Shown: positions 55,578 to 64,000 of the stretch, one piece after another
Position numbering within the stretch: position 1 is the stretch's first letter
How the letters are laid out: each line of letters opens with the position of its first letter
Assembly: GCA_036644995.1 (NCBI GenBank)
Contig: JAVXOZ010000002.1
Location: 80,691 to 144,690, forward strand
Source: Cryptoclostridium sp036644995
GTDB taxonomy: Bacteria; Bacillota; Dehalobacteriia; UBA7702
Reading direction: 5' to 3'
Length of the DNA: 64,000 nt
Made by a program: the position numbers and the translations under genes
The notes under the pieces: generated by a model
Database searches by the model: none
What the model saw: the letters and a program-made list of their open reading frames with translations, nothing else
What the model was told of the DNA's origin: nothing

Positions 55578-55916
55578 ATGCAGATTTTAGAGGTGGTTTT
55601 AAAACGCTTAAACACTACGGTGGAAACAGTGGAAATAAATCGTGGTATAACCAGAGTTGGGGATTTAATTAAAGAATATTGCTGCCTTTGCGTAATACCC
55701 GAATCTTTATTTCCTTTGTGGGCGGATATGGTCTATGATCTCATCTTCAAAGAGGGAACCGGTGAAAGTGGGGCTTTTACCGGATTATCCTCTATTTCAA
55801 TGGGGGATGTTTCCTATGGGTTTAATCGTGGTAAAAATGGCAAAGATGTTGCCGAGGCATTATTGGGTGATTATAAACAAAGGCTGAATAAGGCAAGGAA
55901 AGGATTATTTAGATGA
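55578..55916 (+). CDS. Phage head-tail connector protein
   Basis: 112 residues following the coat gene, in the place of the adaptor; alpha-helical with the VIPESLFPLWADMVYDLI core. ATG 55578 is 6 bases after AAGGAG; 55575 is also possible. Assignment rests on position. Confidence 0.6.
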   Translation: MQILEVVLKRLNTTVETVEINRGITRVGDLIKEYCCLCVIPESLFPLWADMVYDLIFKEGTGESGAFTGLSSISMGDVSYGFNRGKNGKDVAEALLGDYKQRLNKARKGLFR

Positions 55917-56299
55917 CTACTTTAATGGAATGGAACAGAGAGCTGATGTATAATGATTCCTTTGCTTTATACTCCTATGATTGGGTGGAGGATGTTGATG
56001 GGAGCTCTTACCAAAAACTGCATACTACCCCCACTTTGATGGGTGTGCCTTGTTATTTATCTATTTTTAAAAATGCACTGGGAAGCAATTTTAGATTGGA
56101 TAGACCACAAACAACCAGAGAGGACAGAAAGCCCATTGAAAGAGTATTTGCCTTGTTTTGTGATAGGGAGCATTTGATTAAAGCCGGGGATATGCTCCGA
56201 GTAAACCACTGTGGTGAAGTATTTGAGTTTATTGCAGGGGAGCCGTATAGGTATCCTTGCTATCAGGAAATGCTGGTTTATAGTATTTTAGACGCTTGA
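55913..56299 (+). CDS. Phage head-closure-like protein
   Basis: 128 residues, beta-rich, with RVNHCGEVFEFIAGEPYRYPCYQEM near the C-terminus. Positioned as a head-closure or stopper. Overlaps its predecessor by 4 bases. Confidence 0.55.
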   Translation: MTTLMEWNRELMYNDSFALYSYDWVEDVDGSSYQKLHTTPTLMGVPCYLSIFKNALGSNFRLDRPQTTREDRKPIERVFALFCDREHLIKAGDMLRVNHCGEVFEFIAGEPYRYPCYQEMLVYSILDA

Positions 56300-56309
56300 G
56301 GAGGCTTTG

Positions 56310-56732
56310 ATGTTTAAAAAAATTATGGCACAAATACGCAGTAATTTAAAGGTGGAATTTCCTCAGTGTAAAATATACGAGGAGTTTGTGAAAAAGGGAT
56401 TTAAGCGGCCTTGCTTTTTTTTGCAGATAAAAAGCGTTGGTTGTGAGCGTGAATTGGGAAATTGTTATTTGTTTACCGTGGATTGGGAGATATGTTTTTA
56501 TCCCCAATATTTAGCCGCAGGTGATGTAAATACCCTGTATAAGACCTTGAACGACGTTGCTTTGCAGCTTTATGATGTTTTATATATGGATGGATATTTG
56601 GTGCAAAATATGCAGCATAAGATTGATGATGATATTTTGATTTTTTCTTTAAAGCATAAATTTTATGCTAAGAAAAATGACGGTACAGTGAAACCTGATA
56701 AAATGGTTAATTTAAAATTAGAAATGGAGTGA
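56310..56732 (+). CDS. Phage tail terminator-like protein
   Basis: 140 residues in the place of the tail terminator; matches what I know of the DUF6838-type small tail proteins (KIYEEFVKKGFKRPCFFLQI). ATG 56310 follows GAGGAGG; the frame is open from TTG 56307. Confidence 0.55.
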   Translation: MFKKIMAQIRSNLKVEFPQCKIYEEFVKKGFKRPCFFLQIKSVGCERELGNCYLFTVDWEICFYPQYLAAGDVNTLYKTLNDVALQLYDVLYMDGYLVQNMQHKIDDDILIFSLKHKFYAKKNDGTVKPDKMVNLKLEME

Positions 56733-56737
56733 TTTTT

Positions 56738-58060
56738 ATGCCAGGAGGTACTTGGACTTTCCAAGATAAGGTGCGACCCGGTGCTTATGTGAATTTTTCT
56801 GCGGACCGAGCTTTTAGTGAGGTTTCCCCGGGAAATGGTGTTGTGACCATGGGGCTGAAAATGAGCTGGGGTCCGGAAAAAACAGTTTTTGAGGTATTTG
56901 CCACGGATATGATTAACGGCAATGGCGAAGCTTTGATTGGTTACCCCGGTGGACATTTAAAAGCCATGGCTTTTAAAGAATGCTTATCCCAATGTCACAA
57001 GGTTTTGGCTTATCGAGTTAATTGCCATGGCAATAAAGCGGCAATAAATTTGGGAGCATTGGTTGCTACCGCTAAATACACAGGGGTGCGAGGTAATGAC
57101 ATCAGCGTTTCTGTGGTATCTGGGGATAGTGGGTTTTTGGTAAATACTTACGTGGATGGAACCCTTGTGGAATCTCAAAAAGTGCTTAACAATGCTGTGC
57201 CTTTGGATAATGATTGGGTGGTATTTACTGCCACGGGAGCTTTAACTGCTGCTGTTGCCACTAAATTAGTGGGTGGTACCGACGGCAATGCCACATCTGC
57301 AGATTATGGTGATTATTTTCAGGTAATGAAAAATAAAAGCTGGCAGATTATGGCTTTGCCCTCGGAAGAAACTTATTTGCCGCCACTGTTAAAGGCATAT
57401 ATTATGGATTTAAGGGAAAACTGCGGAAAAAAAGTTCAGGGTGTTGCTTTTAACTATGCAGCGGATTATGAAGGTATTATTACTGTGGATCAAGGCTATA
57501 TTAGAAATGGAATCACTGTGGCACCCCATAATTTTGTGGCTTGGGTTGCGGGAGCATCTGCCGGAGCAGAAATTTATGAAAGTAATACTTATAAGGTAAT
57601 TGATGATGCCGATGTGATTGTGGGTGAGGTTGCCATTGACGAAATTGAAGCTAAATTGCAACGGGGCTTTTTTATGATTGCCCGAAGAACCGATGGTACA
57701 ATCGTGGTGGAACAGGACATTAATACCTTAACATCTTTTAATGTTAATAAGAGTGGTGTTTTTTCCAAGAATAGGGTGGTGCGTACTTTGGATAAGATTG
57801 CCAATGGTATATCCCACATATTTGAAGCTAATTATATTGGGAGCATTAACAATAATGCCGAAGGCAGGGATCTTTTTAAACAGGATATTATTGCTTTTTT
57901 CTATGAATTACAGGGTGTTGGGGCTGTGGAAAAATTCGATGGTGCCGAGGATATTTTTGTGGTGAAGGGTACAGGGGCAGAAAGTGTGCAGGTTAATTTG
58001 GCTGTTTGCCCCGTTGATGCCATGGAAAAACTTTATATTACCGTGGAGGTGGCAGCATGA
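56738..58060 (+). CDS. Phage tail sheath protein
   Basis: About 440 residues of the XkdK-like contractile sheath family: MPGGTWTFQDKVRPGAYVNF at the N-terminus, LVGGTDGNATSADY in the insertion domain, and RVVRTLDKIANGISHIFEANYIG in the conserved C-terminal domain. It marks this as a contractile tail. Confidence 0.92.
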   Translation: MPGGTWTFQDKVRPGAYVNFSADRAFSEVSPGNGVVTMGLKMSWGPEKTVFEVFATDMINGNGEALIGYPGGHLKAMAFKECLSQCHKVLAYRVNCHGNKAAINLGALVATAKYTGVRGNDISVSVVSGDSGFLVNTYVDGTLVESQKVLNNAVPLDNDWVVFTATGALTAAVATKLVGGTDGNATSADYGDYFQVMKNKSWQIMALPSEETYLPPLLKAYIMDLRENCGKKVQGVAFNYAADYEGIITVDQGYIRNGITVAPHNFVAWVAGASAGAEIYESNTYKVIDDADVIVGEVAIDEIEAKLQRGFFMIARRTDGTIVVEQDINTLTSFNVNKSGVFSKNRVVRTLDKIANGISHIFEANYIGSINNNAEGRDLFKQDIIAFFYELQGVGAVEKFDGAEDIFVVKGTGAESVQVNLAVCPVDAMEKLYITVEVAA

Positions 58061-58545
58061 GCGTTTTTTTGAAGATACAAGATGCCGTTGACGGCAAATT
58101 GGGGAGTGTTTATTTTACCATTGAAGGGCGACGCTATGAAATACCGGGGATTCAAAAAATTGAAGCCCACGATAGCGTAAAGGAACGGAGCATGAAAACA
58201 GTGGGGACTGTGAAAACCCAAACTGCGGTTGCAGGAGTTGAAGGCTCAGGCTCTATGACTATTCACTATTATGCCGTGGCTACTTTTGGGCGCATGATTG
58301 ACCATTATCGCAAAACAGGAGAATTTAAACCTTTTGATATGTTGATAATTAACTATGATAAGGGTACGGGTTTGGGGCGACGCTCTGCATCTTTTACTAA
58401 TTGTACCCTTTATGGCGATGTGCCTTTAGCAACTTTGGATAGTTCCATTGATGATGCTTTGACCATTGATGTTAAATTTAAGTATGATGAATTTCAAATT
58501 ATTGAGGACTTTAGTGCACCTACTGCCATTGGGAGGGAAAATTAA
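58057..58545 (+). CDS. Phage tail tube protein
   Basis: 162 residues, XkdM-like: YEIPGIQKIEAHDSVKERSMKTVGTVKTQ, then PFDMLIINYDKGTG and ATLDSSIDDALTIDVKFKYDEF. The inner tube of the tail. Overlaps the sheath gene by 4 bases. Confidence 0.88.
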   Translation: MSVFLKIQDAVDGKLGSVYFTIEGRRYEIPGIQKIEAHDSVKERSMKTVGTVKTQTAVAGVEGSGSMTIHYYAVATFGRMIDHYRKTGEFKPFDMLIINYDKGTGLGRRSASFTNCTLYGDVPLATLDSSIDDALTIDVKFKYDEFQIIEDFSAPTAIGREN

Positions 58546-58937
58546 TGTCTTTATTATTTGATTTTTTGTTGGAAAACTCTGTGGAGGATTTACAGGAGAA
58601 CGTTATTGTTTCCCCCAGATTGGCGGATTATCCCTTTTCTATAAAAGGGGTAACTGCCAAAGAAATCCATGGGTATAGCCGTAGCTGCACGAAAAAAAGC
58701 GATAGGCAAAATGTTTTTGATGGGGAGAAATTTAATCTTCTTCTTATTTTAAATCACTGTGTTGAACCTGATTTTAGGGATGCCAAGGCTTTGGAAAAAG
58801 CAGGGTGCACAACGCCTGAAGCTTTGGTGAATAAAACCTTGAAAGCAGGGGAAATAGGGGCTTTAGCCAAGGCTATTTACCGATTGAGCGGCTATGACCA
58901 AACTATGAAGGATTTGAAGGATACGGTAAAAAACTGA
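58545..58937 (+). CDS. Tail assembly chaperone, short form
   Basis: 130 residues, XkdN-like, ending DTVKN. Its last codons are the slippery heptamer A-AAA-AAC (58928-58934) followed at once by the stop TGA. This is the zero-frame product. Confidence 0.85.
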   Translation: MSLLFDFLLENSVEDLQENVIVSPRLADYPFSIKGVTAKEIHGYSRSCTKKSDRQNVFDGEKFNLLLILNHCVEPDFRDAKALEKAGCTTPEALVNKTLKAGEIGALAKAIYRLSGYDQTMKDLKDTVKN

Positions 58938-58982
58938 TAGAGGAGGGCGATGGTGAAACTTTTTATGCAATGTTCGCCCTCC
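58928..58982 (+). promoter_or_regulatory. Programmed -1 frameshift signal
   Basis: Slippery A-AAA-AAC in the correct register, 7-base spacer (58935-58941), then a perfect 9-bp stem GGAGGGCGA (58942-58950) with TCGCCCTCC (58974-58982). All parts of a canonical -1 signal are present. Confidence 0.88.
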
Positions 58983-59092
58983 ATTACTTTCACTGGCAAC
59001 CACGGGTTTTTTTGAGCTTAGACAGAAAAGAGAGAGCTGCGGTGATGGCTATGATAGACTATAAAATTGCCATGCTGAAAGAAAATCATTGA
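58934..59092 (+). CDS. Tail assembly chaperone, -1 frame extension
   Basis: After the slip, reading continues in the -1 frame for 52 codons: LIEEGDGETFYAMFALHYFHWQPRVFL, SLDRKERAAVMAMIDYKIAML and KENH. The long form is about 182 residues. As in other phages it would bind the tape measure during tail assembly. No start codon or ribosome site precedes this frame independently. Confidence 0.82.
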   Translation: MIEEGDGETFYAMFALHYFHWQPRVFLSLDRKERAAVMAMIDYKIAMLKENH

Positions 59093-59103
59093 GTGGAGGG
59101 ATT

Positions 59104-59523
59104 ATGTATTTATTTGTTTTAAAAGACGAGAAAAGTGGCTTAACCCAAACGCTTCCCTTGAATTCCGATGCTTTAAAAGTTTCGGTAGGTGCCAACCATG
59201 AACAGGATTATTTAATATCCATAGGGGAAATAGTTAACCCCGGTTATGCAAAATGTAAAACCATTGCTTTTTCCGGGTGGTTTCCCGTTACTGCCCAACC
59301 ACGTAACATAATGGATATTTGGGAGAGGCACATGAAAGAACGTAAGGTTTTGCGTTTGATTATTGTGGGAGCATCTCTCACCGGTGGGGATAGGTTTGAA
59401 ATTAATTTGCCTGTGGTGTTTGATAAGCTGAAATTTACCGAGAAAGGCGGAGAACCAGGTGGTATTTTTTATGATGTAATATTTAAAGAATATCGCAGTT
59501 TTTCCTTGAAGGTAATTAAATAA
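59104..59523 (+). CDS. XkdP-like tail protein, lacking LysM
   Basis: 139 residues: YLFVLKDEKSGLTQTLPLNS, and the conserved ISIGEIVNPGYAKCKTIAFSGWFP. Related to the N-terminal part of XkdP, but without the LysM domain. It immediately follows the chaperone, where a tape measure is expected between them. Confidence 0.72.
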   Translation: MYLFVLKDEKSGLTQTLPLNSDALKVSVGANHEQDYLISIGEIVNPGYAKCKTIAFSGWFPVTAQPRNIMDIWERHMKERKVLRLIIVGASLTGGDRFEINLPVVFDKLKFTEKGGEPGGIFYDVIFKEYRSFSLKVIK

Positions 59524-61076
59524 TGGCAGAAAATATTATTTATAATTATGGTGCTCCCAAGTACAATATTGAACTTTTGGTGGGAAATAGGGCTGAATCT
59601 AAGGAGCATGACCTTTCTCAATCTGTGAAAAAAATTTCCTGGGAAACCAAAAGAGTGGGTGGCGGTGCAAAACTAAAATTCTCACTGCTGAAAACTGAGG
59701 GTATGGGGTTTTGGGAAGGGGATATGGTTAAGCTTTTAGCCGATGGAAAAGTGCTTTTTGTGGGTTATATTTTTGAAAAAACAAAAAATGACAAAGAGGA
59801 AATCACTGCTATTTGTTTTGACCAATTACGTTATTTAAAAGCACGGCAAAGCTATAATTTTACAGGGTTGAGTGCAGATGGAATAATCCGCAAAATCAGT
59901 GCTGATTTTGGGTTGAGATGTGGGGATTTAGATGGGACCGGCTATGTTATTCCATCTTTAATAATGGATAACCAAACTTGTTTGGATGCTATTTACAGTG
60001 CTTTGATAGCCACGGCAAAGGCTACCGGGCGAAGCTATTATTTTTATGATTCAGGAGGGTATTTGCGTTTAACTGCTGCCACAGCCTTGGTTAGCCCCTA
60101 TATTTTGGGTGATGAAAGTTTTACCCGTGGGTACTCCTATGTTACATCTATAAATGAAGGTGTTTACAATTATATTAAACTGGTGCGACCTAACGATATG
60201 ACAGGAAGCGGAGATGCCTATGTGGCTAAATCTCCTGCTTCTATCAATAAATGGGGGATGCTGCAACATTATGAGCGGGTTGATATGGATTTAAACGAGG
60301 CGGAAATTAGGGAGATGACCAAAACCTTGCTTTTAAAGGATAACAGACTCCAACGCAATTTGACTTTGCATTGTTTGGGCATTCCCCAGATACGTGGAGG
60401 GCAATCTGTAAAGATTCAAATAGCCAAGATGGGGGATATTGCGGCGGATAATTTTTTAACCGTGGAAAACGCTGTTCATAACTGGGACGAAAACGGCTAT
60501 ACCATGGATTTGTTTTTTACTGTTTTTCGGGAGGCTGATACTGATTTTGCCTATGAAATGTCTGGATTTTCCGAGTATATTGATGTGGTGAAGAAGGAAC
60601 CTAAGGCGATCCGTGTTAAAAAGAAAAAACCCTCTAAAGGCCATAAGGATGGAGATTCCGATTCTAAGAGCTATAATTATCCTTTTCATGGCAATTACCG
60701 TGTTAGCACTGTGTTTGGGAAAAAAGGGCGGTCTTGGTCTTGCGGGTGGCATACCGGTACGGATTATGTGGGTATTAACAGCAAAGATGTTTACGCTATT
60801 TGCTCCGGACGTGTTTCTTTTGCCGGGACTAAATCTTCCTATGGTAAATGTGTTATTGTTGACCATGTTGATGGCTATGTGAGCCTATATGCTCATTTAA
60901 GCAGCTTATCTGTGAAAAGAGGTCAATCTGTAAGCACCTCTACACGGCTGGGTAAGGAAGGGCAAACAGGAAATGCCCGTGGCTCCCATTTGCATTTGGA
61001 GCTGCATAAATCTGCTTATAAGTATCCGCCTAATCCCCGCATTAATCCCCATGTTTATATTGACACCCATAAGTGA
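59523..61076 (+). CDS. Baseplate hub protein fused to M23 peptidase
   Basis: 517 residues. Residues 1-365 resemble XkdQ/phage late-control D hub proteins (DGKVLFVGYIFEKTKNDKEE; IPQIRGGQSVKI). A Lys-rich linker (365-395) leads to a C-terminal M23 endopeptidase with zinc ligands in WHTGTDYVG and in GSHLHLELH and a SSYGKCVIVDH strand. The peptidase probably cuts the cell wall peptide at injection. Confidence 0.88.
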   Translation: MAENIIYNYGAPKYNIELLVGNRAESKEHDLSQSVKKISWETKRVGGGAKLKFSLLKTEGMGFWEGDMVKLLADGKVLFVGYIFEKTKNDKEEITAICFDQLRYLKARQSYNFTGLSADGIIRKISADFGLRCGDLDGTGYVIPSLIMDNQTCLDAIYSALIATAKATGRSYYFYDSGGYLRLTAATALVSPYILGDESFTRGYSYVTSINEGVYNYIKLVRPNDMTGSGDAYVAKSPASINKWGMLQHYERVDMDLNEAEIREMTKTLLLKDNRLQRNLTLHCLGIPQIRGGQSVKIQIAKMGDIAADNFLTVENAVHNWDENGYTMDLFFTVFREADTDFAYEMSGFSEYIDVVKKEPKAIRVKKKKPSKGHKDGDSDSKSYNYPFHGNYRVSTVFGKKGRSWSCGWHTGTDYVGINSKDVYAICSGRVSFAGTKSSYGKCVIVDHVDGYVSLYAHLSSLSVKRGQSVSTSTRLGKEGQTGNARGSHLHLELHKSAYKYPPNPRINPHVYIDTHK

Positions 61077-61086
61077 GGAGGAAAAA

Positions 61087-61335
61087 ATGATAGAAGCTAT
61101 GAAAGAACTTGTACAGAATACTTTAAATCATTGGGGGTTAACGGATTATACTGTGGGTTTGGTAACATCGGTTAGCCCTTTGCAAGTTAAGATAGGTGAT
61201 GGTTTATTGCTATTTAAAGATAATTTGATTTTAACCCAAGGTTTGGGAGCATTGGCTGAAAATGATAAATTGACTATGCTCCGTGTTTTGCGGGGGCAAA
61301 AATATATTTTGCTTTCTAAGGTGGTGGAAAAATGA
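61087..61335 (+). CDS. DUF2577 (XkdR-like) baseplate protein
   Basis: 82 residues, VTSVSPLQVKIGDGLLL with an OB-like beta pattern. ATG 61087 after GAGGAGG; the longer open frame from 60973 is overlap with the hub gene. It lies between hub and XkdS, as in PBSX. Confidence 0.75.
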   Translation: MIEAMKELVQNTLNHWGLTDYTVGLVTSVSPLQVKIGDGLLLFKDNLILTQGLGALAENDKLTMLRVLRGQKYILLSKVVEK

Positions 61336-61751
61336 ATTTATTGCATTTTGATACGTTATTGCCGGAAAATGGCACTATCCTTGGGGTAAATGAGTTTTTT
61401 GCGGATAAAAGCTATGGGTTATTGTGGCAAAAAGGGCAGATTCGTGGTTTTGTAGATGGCTTGGATAGTATTGTCCAAGCTATTTATAAAATTTTAGGCA
61501 CCGAAAAGGGTGCTTTTTTAATTTATAGCGATGATTATGGCTTAGGGGTTGATGATTTGGTTGGGGTTAATCACGCTATTGTGCAAAGTGAGCTAAAACG
61601 CCGCATTAGAGAAGCTTTAACCAAGGATAAACGAATTTTTGAGGTGAATGATTTTTGCTTTCAATCTGAAAAAGATAGGCTTTATGTGAAGTTTACCGTG
61701 GAAACAAAAGAAAAGGTTTTGGATATTGATTGGAGGTTTGAGGGACTATGA
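61332..61751 (+). CDS. DUF2634 (XkdS-like) baseplate protein
   Basis: 139 residues with the wedge-like gp25 pattern (LIYSDDYGLGVDDLVGVNHAIVQSELKRRIREAL). Overlaps both neighbours by 4 bases. Confidence 0.8.
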   Translation: MNLLHFDTLLPENGTILGVNEFFADKSYGLLWQKGQIRGFVDGLDSIVQAIYKILGTEKGAFLIYSDDYGLGVDDLVGVNHAIVQSELKRRIREALTKDKRIFEVNDFCFQSEKDRLYVKFTVETKEKVLDIDWRFEGL

Positions 61752-62836
61752 TAGATTTGGGAAATTATACTGCGGAATCTATTTTGAGTGGTATGCTATC
61801 TCGCATTCCTGATTATTTGGATAAGCGTGAAGGGAGCATCATTTACGATGCACTTGCTCCTGCTGCTTATGAATTTTCTTCTCTTTATTTAAGTATATTG
61901 CAGGCATTTGATGATAGTTTTATTGCCACAGCATCAAATGAAGCACTGGATATGCGGGGAGCAGAGATTGGCATGGTAAGGCGTGGGAGCGTTAAGGCCA
62001 TACGCACAGGAAAATTTTATGGTGTGGGAAATGCTTTTTTTAATGTGGGAATTGGGGATCGCTTTTCTACTTTAGATGGTGAAAAGAGTCAAAATTTTCG
62101 GGTTTTTGAAAAGGTAAGCGATGGAATTTTCCATTTGGAAGCAGAAAACGGCGGTGGATTGTGTAACGAATATGTGGGGCAACTTTTACCCATTCAATAT
62201 GTGGAGGGCTTGGTTTATGCGGAGATAACAGGTGAGCCTGTGGTTTTAGGGGCTGATGTTGAAAGTGATGAGGAATTTAGAGAACGCTATTTTTATCAGA
62301 TAAAAAATGAGCCGGGAAATGGCAATGTTTCACAATATTTACAATGGGCTTTGGAATATCCGGGTATTGGCAAAGCTAAAGTTTTTCCGCTGTGGAATGG
62401 CGTGAATACTGTGAAGGTAAGTATTTTAGGCACTGATGATATGCCATGCTCCCCTGGGGTTGTGGCGGCTTTTCAGAAATATTTGGACCCCGATGTTGGT
62501 GGTTTGGGTAATGGTGTGGCACCTGTGGGCGCCAAGGTAACCGTGAGCACTGTGGCTTTATGCACCGTAAATGTGGGGGTATCCGTGGAAATTGCATCGG
62601 GTAGGAACAGAGAGCAGGTTAAAAATTTGGTTACTGCTGCCATTAAAAAATATTTTGATGAAATATCCTATAAGAAAAGCAAGGTTCATTATATGGAGGT
62701 TGGTGCTGCGATTTTATCCGTGGATGGGGTTTTATCTATCTCTCTTTTGAAACTTAATAATGGGGTTACGGATATTCCTTTAGGTGCTGAACAGCGTCCT
62801 TCCTTGGGCACCTTTACCATGGAGGTATTGCCGTGA
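61748..62836 (+). CDS. Baseplate J / XkdT protein
   Basis: 362 residues, gp47/J family: RIPDYLDKREGSIIYDALAPAAYE at the N-terminus and ESDEEFRERYFYQIKNEPGNGNVSQYLQWAL in the core. Forms the baseplate ring. Confidence 0.9.
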   Translation: MIDLGNYTAESILSGMLSRIPDYLDKREGSIIYDALAPAAYEFSSLYLSILQAFDDSFIATASNEALDMRGAEIGMVRRGSVKAIRTGKFYGVGNAFFNVGIGDRFSTLDGEKSQNFRVFEKVSDGIFHLEAENGGGLCNEYVGQLLPIQYVEGLVYAEITGEPVVLGADVESDEEFRERYFYQIKNEPGNGNVSQYLQWALEYPGIGKAKVFPLWNGVNTVKVSILGTDDMPCSPGVVAAFQKYLDPDVGGLGNGVAPVGAKVTVSTVALCTVNVGVSVEIASGRNREQVKNLVTAAIKKYFDEISYKKSKVHYMEVGAAILSVDGVLSISLLKLNNGVTDIPLGAEQRPSLGTFTMEVLP

Positions 62837-63375
62837 AATTAATTGATTATTTGCCGGATTATTACCGAAATATCAGTGAAATGACAGCGTTACTTTGCTG
62901 TGAGGAGGTGTGCTTTGATGATGCCAAAGGGGTTATTAAAAATTTTCCTTTGGAAAACACAATTTTAAAAGCAAGTGAAAACATTATTGCCATTTGGGAA
63001 AAACTTTTGGGAATAGATGCTTTGGGAAATTTGCAGCAAAGAAAAATGTTCCTCATTGCTATGCTCCGTGGAATTGGTGATATTGATGAAGTGAAAATTA
63101 AAAATATTGTTAATTCCTTTACCGGTGCTGTTGATAGTGCCATTGTGGATTTGACAGACAGCAATATTCGCATTAGAATATTGCCCCCTGCCTGGGGTGA
63201 AATATATCTTTTCAGTGAGATTAGAAATGCTTTATTGCCTCGGATTCCCGCTCATTTATCCTTATCTGTGGATAGATATTATAGGACATGGCAGGATATT
63301 GTGAATGCTACTTTGAGTTGGTCTGGAATTAGTACAGGATATAGTAGTTGGGCTGAGCTGAAAAACAGGATTTAA
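62833..63375 (+). CDS. YmfQ/XkdU-like baseplate protein
   Basis: 180 residues, DUF2313 type: LIDYLPDYYRNISEMTALL and the cleft-like IDALGNLQQRKMFLIAMLRGIGDIDEVKIK. It connects baseplate to fibre. Four-base overlap with XkdT. Confidence 0.85.
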   Translation: MKLIDYLPDYYRNISEMTALLCCEEVCFDDAKGVIKNFPLENTILKASENIIAIWEKLLGIDALGNLQQRKMFLIAMLRGIGDIDEVKIKNIVNSFTGAVDSAIVDLTDSNIRIRILPPAWGEIYLFSEIRNALLPRIPAHLSLSVDRYYRTWQDIVNATLSWSGISTGYSSWAELKNRI

Positions 63376-63390
63376 AATAAGGAGAGAAAA

Positions 63391-64000
63391 ATGTTACATA
63401 CAACTAATTATAATTTAAACAAAATAGAACTTGCGGATGCTCCCCCTGACATTACTGTTTTAAATAAAAATTGGGATACCTTGGATTCTAAATTAAAAAT
63501 ATGCAGTGATGCAGATATTCTCCAAGAGGGACATCGTACAGATGCAAATGTGCATTTGGGAGCAGGGGAAAGAGTTGCTTGGAACGCAAAAGCAGATGGC
63601 AACCATAAGCATGATGCACTTTATGCACCTATAACCCATAGTAACAATGGTGATATCCATGTTTTGGCAAGTGATAAAGCTACGTGGAATGGCAAAGCTA
63701 ATGGCAGCCATAATCATACATCTGAAGATATTACCGGGGGCATTATTGGGGTAACCCATGGTGGCACAGGTAAAAGCTCTTTAACTCAAGGTGGATTTTT
63801 AAAAGGTAATGGTACCGCCGGGTTAATTAGCCAAAGTGCTCAAGATGCCCGTAATGCTATGGGCTTGGGTAATGGTTTGGGAGCATTGCCTTTGGCTAAC
63901 GGTGGCACCGGCGGAACTAATCCCTCTGATGCCAGAATTAATATTGGTGCCGCCCCGGCAGGTTATGGCATGGGTGAGGTGCTGTGGGGTAATAGAATAA
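63391..64000 (+). CDS. Tail fibre protein, cut by the window edge
   Basis: The first 203 codons of an open frame without a stop. N-terminus LHTTNYNLNKIELADAPPDIT fits the baseplate-binding segment of phage fibres. GGTG-type motifs (THGGTGKSS, ANGGTGGTN) and NHKHDALYAP / SHNHTSED repeats follow, typical of fibre shafts. ATG 63391 behind AAGGAGAG. Confidence 0.85.
   Translation, partial: MLHTTNYNLNKIELADAPPDITVLNKNWDTLDSKLKICSDADILQEGHRTDANVHLGAGERVAWNAKADGNHKHDALYAPITHSNNGDIHVLASDKATWNGKANGSHNHTSEDITGGIIGVTHGGTGKSSLTQGGFLKGNGTAGLISQSAQDARNAMGLGNGLGALPLANGGTGGTNPSDARINIGAAPAGYGMGEVLWGNRI

Larger units (their letters stand above)
49765..64000 (+). mobile_element. Contractile-tail prophage / phage-derived structural cluster (partial)
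   Basis: Gene order terminase, portal, scaffold, coat, connectors, sheath, tube, chaperone, baseplate and fibre, all on one strand except one small gene. The tail half follows the PBSX/XkdK-XkdV plan but lacks the tape measure. No integrase, repressor, lysis gene or attachment site is visible; the cluster runs past the right edge. Confidence 0.85.

Noticed and set aside
1..64000. tRNA, rRNA genes or a phage integrase
   Set aside because: I found no cloverleaf, rRNA signature or integrase-like frame in the window by reading; a covariance search was not possible.

Overview
This 64 kb window comes from the chromosome of a Gram-positive-type Firmicute of the Clostridia lineage. The evidence is the gene order of the ribosomal super-operon running on into adk-map-KOW-infA-rpmJ-rpsM-rpsK-rpsD-rpoA-rplQ-ecfA1A2T-truA-rplM-rpsI, a zinc-type S14, an L7Ae-like protein between rpoC and rpsL, frequent TTG/GTG starts behind strong AGGAGG sites, and AT-rich intergenic DNA. 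EF-Tu carries a four-cysteine cluster that I associate from memory with Peptococcaceae-like Clostridia, so placement below class is tentative. Two runs of exactly 100 N (35989-36088 and 52686-52785) sit inside tandem repeats and mark assembly gaps.

Layout. 1-7.1 kb: housekeeping and membrane genes (EamA transporter, lgt, aroK, an acyl-carrier-like protein, two FAD oxidoreductases, a small Cys membrane protein and a voltage-gated-type K+ channel). 7.1-8.2 kb: a repeat array followed by a strong promoter and a structured leader. 8.2-40.7 kb: rpoB-rpoC, L7Ae-like, rpsL-rpsG-fusA-tuf, the S10-spc-alpha ribosomal cluster, the ECF transporter module, truA and rplM-rpsI. 40.7-49.4 kb: small accessory genes (FeoB-associated Cys protein, Cys-rich microprotein, DUF1648 protein, HD protein, Mrp ATPase, pyridoxal kinase, a GLUG/InlB-repeat surface protein, an acyltransferase). 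49.8-64 kb: a contractile-tailed prophage or phage-derived particle cluster: terminase, portal, scaffold, P22-type coat, connectors, sheath, tube, a frameshifted tail chaperone, a baseplate hub fused to an M23 peptidase, baseplate wedge genes and the start of a tail fibre. It runs off the right edge.

The most unusual content is non-coding. A family of about 130-160 bp imperfect-palindrome elements (5915-6045, 7512-7891 as a triple array, 41587-41746, 42977-43137, 45982-46140) shares 5' AGGCT and 3' GACAATCT ends. Three insertions are flanked by convincing direct repeats (13, 21 and 25 bp, the last two with 1 and 3 mismatches), one by a marginal 10 bp repeat. Two of them sit in gene-end hairpins. 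One element changed the C-terminus of the FeoB-associated protein and another split the pyridoxal-kinase terminator. An unrelated insertion of about 204 bp at the end of aroK shows the same pattern, with a perfect 22 bp direct repeat. Arms of the palindrome vary in a compensating way between copies, which suggests a folded structure is selected.

The phage cluster has its own oddities: a textbook -1 frameshift signal in the tail chaperone, no tape-measure gene where one is expected, a G/T-rich minisatellite where a minor head protein usually sits, and a 19 bp motif that occurs twice, each time followed by an intrinsic terminator and then a late-gene block.
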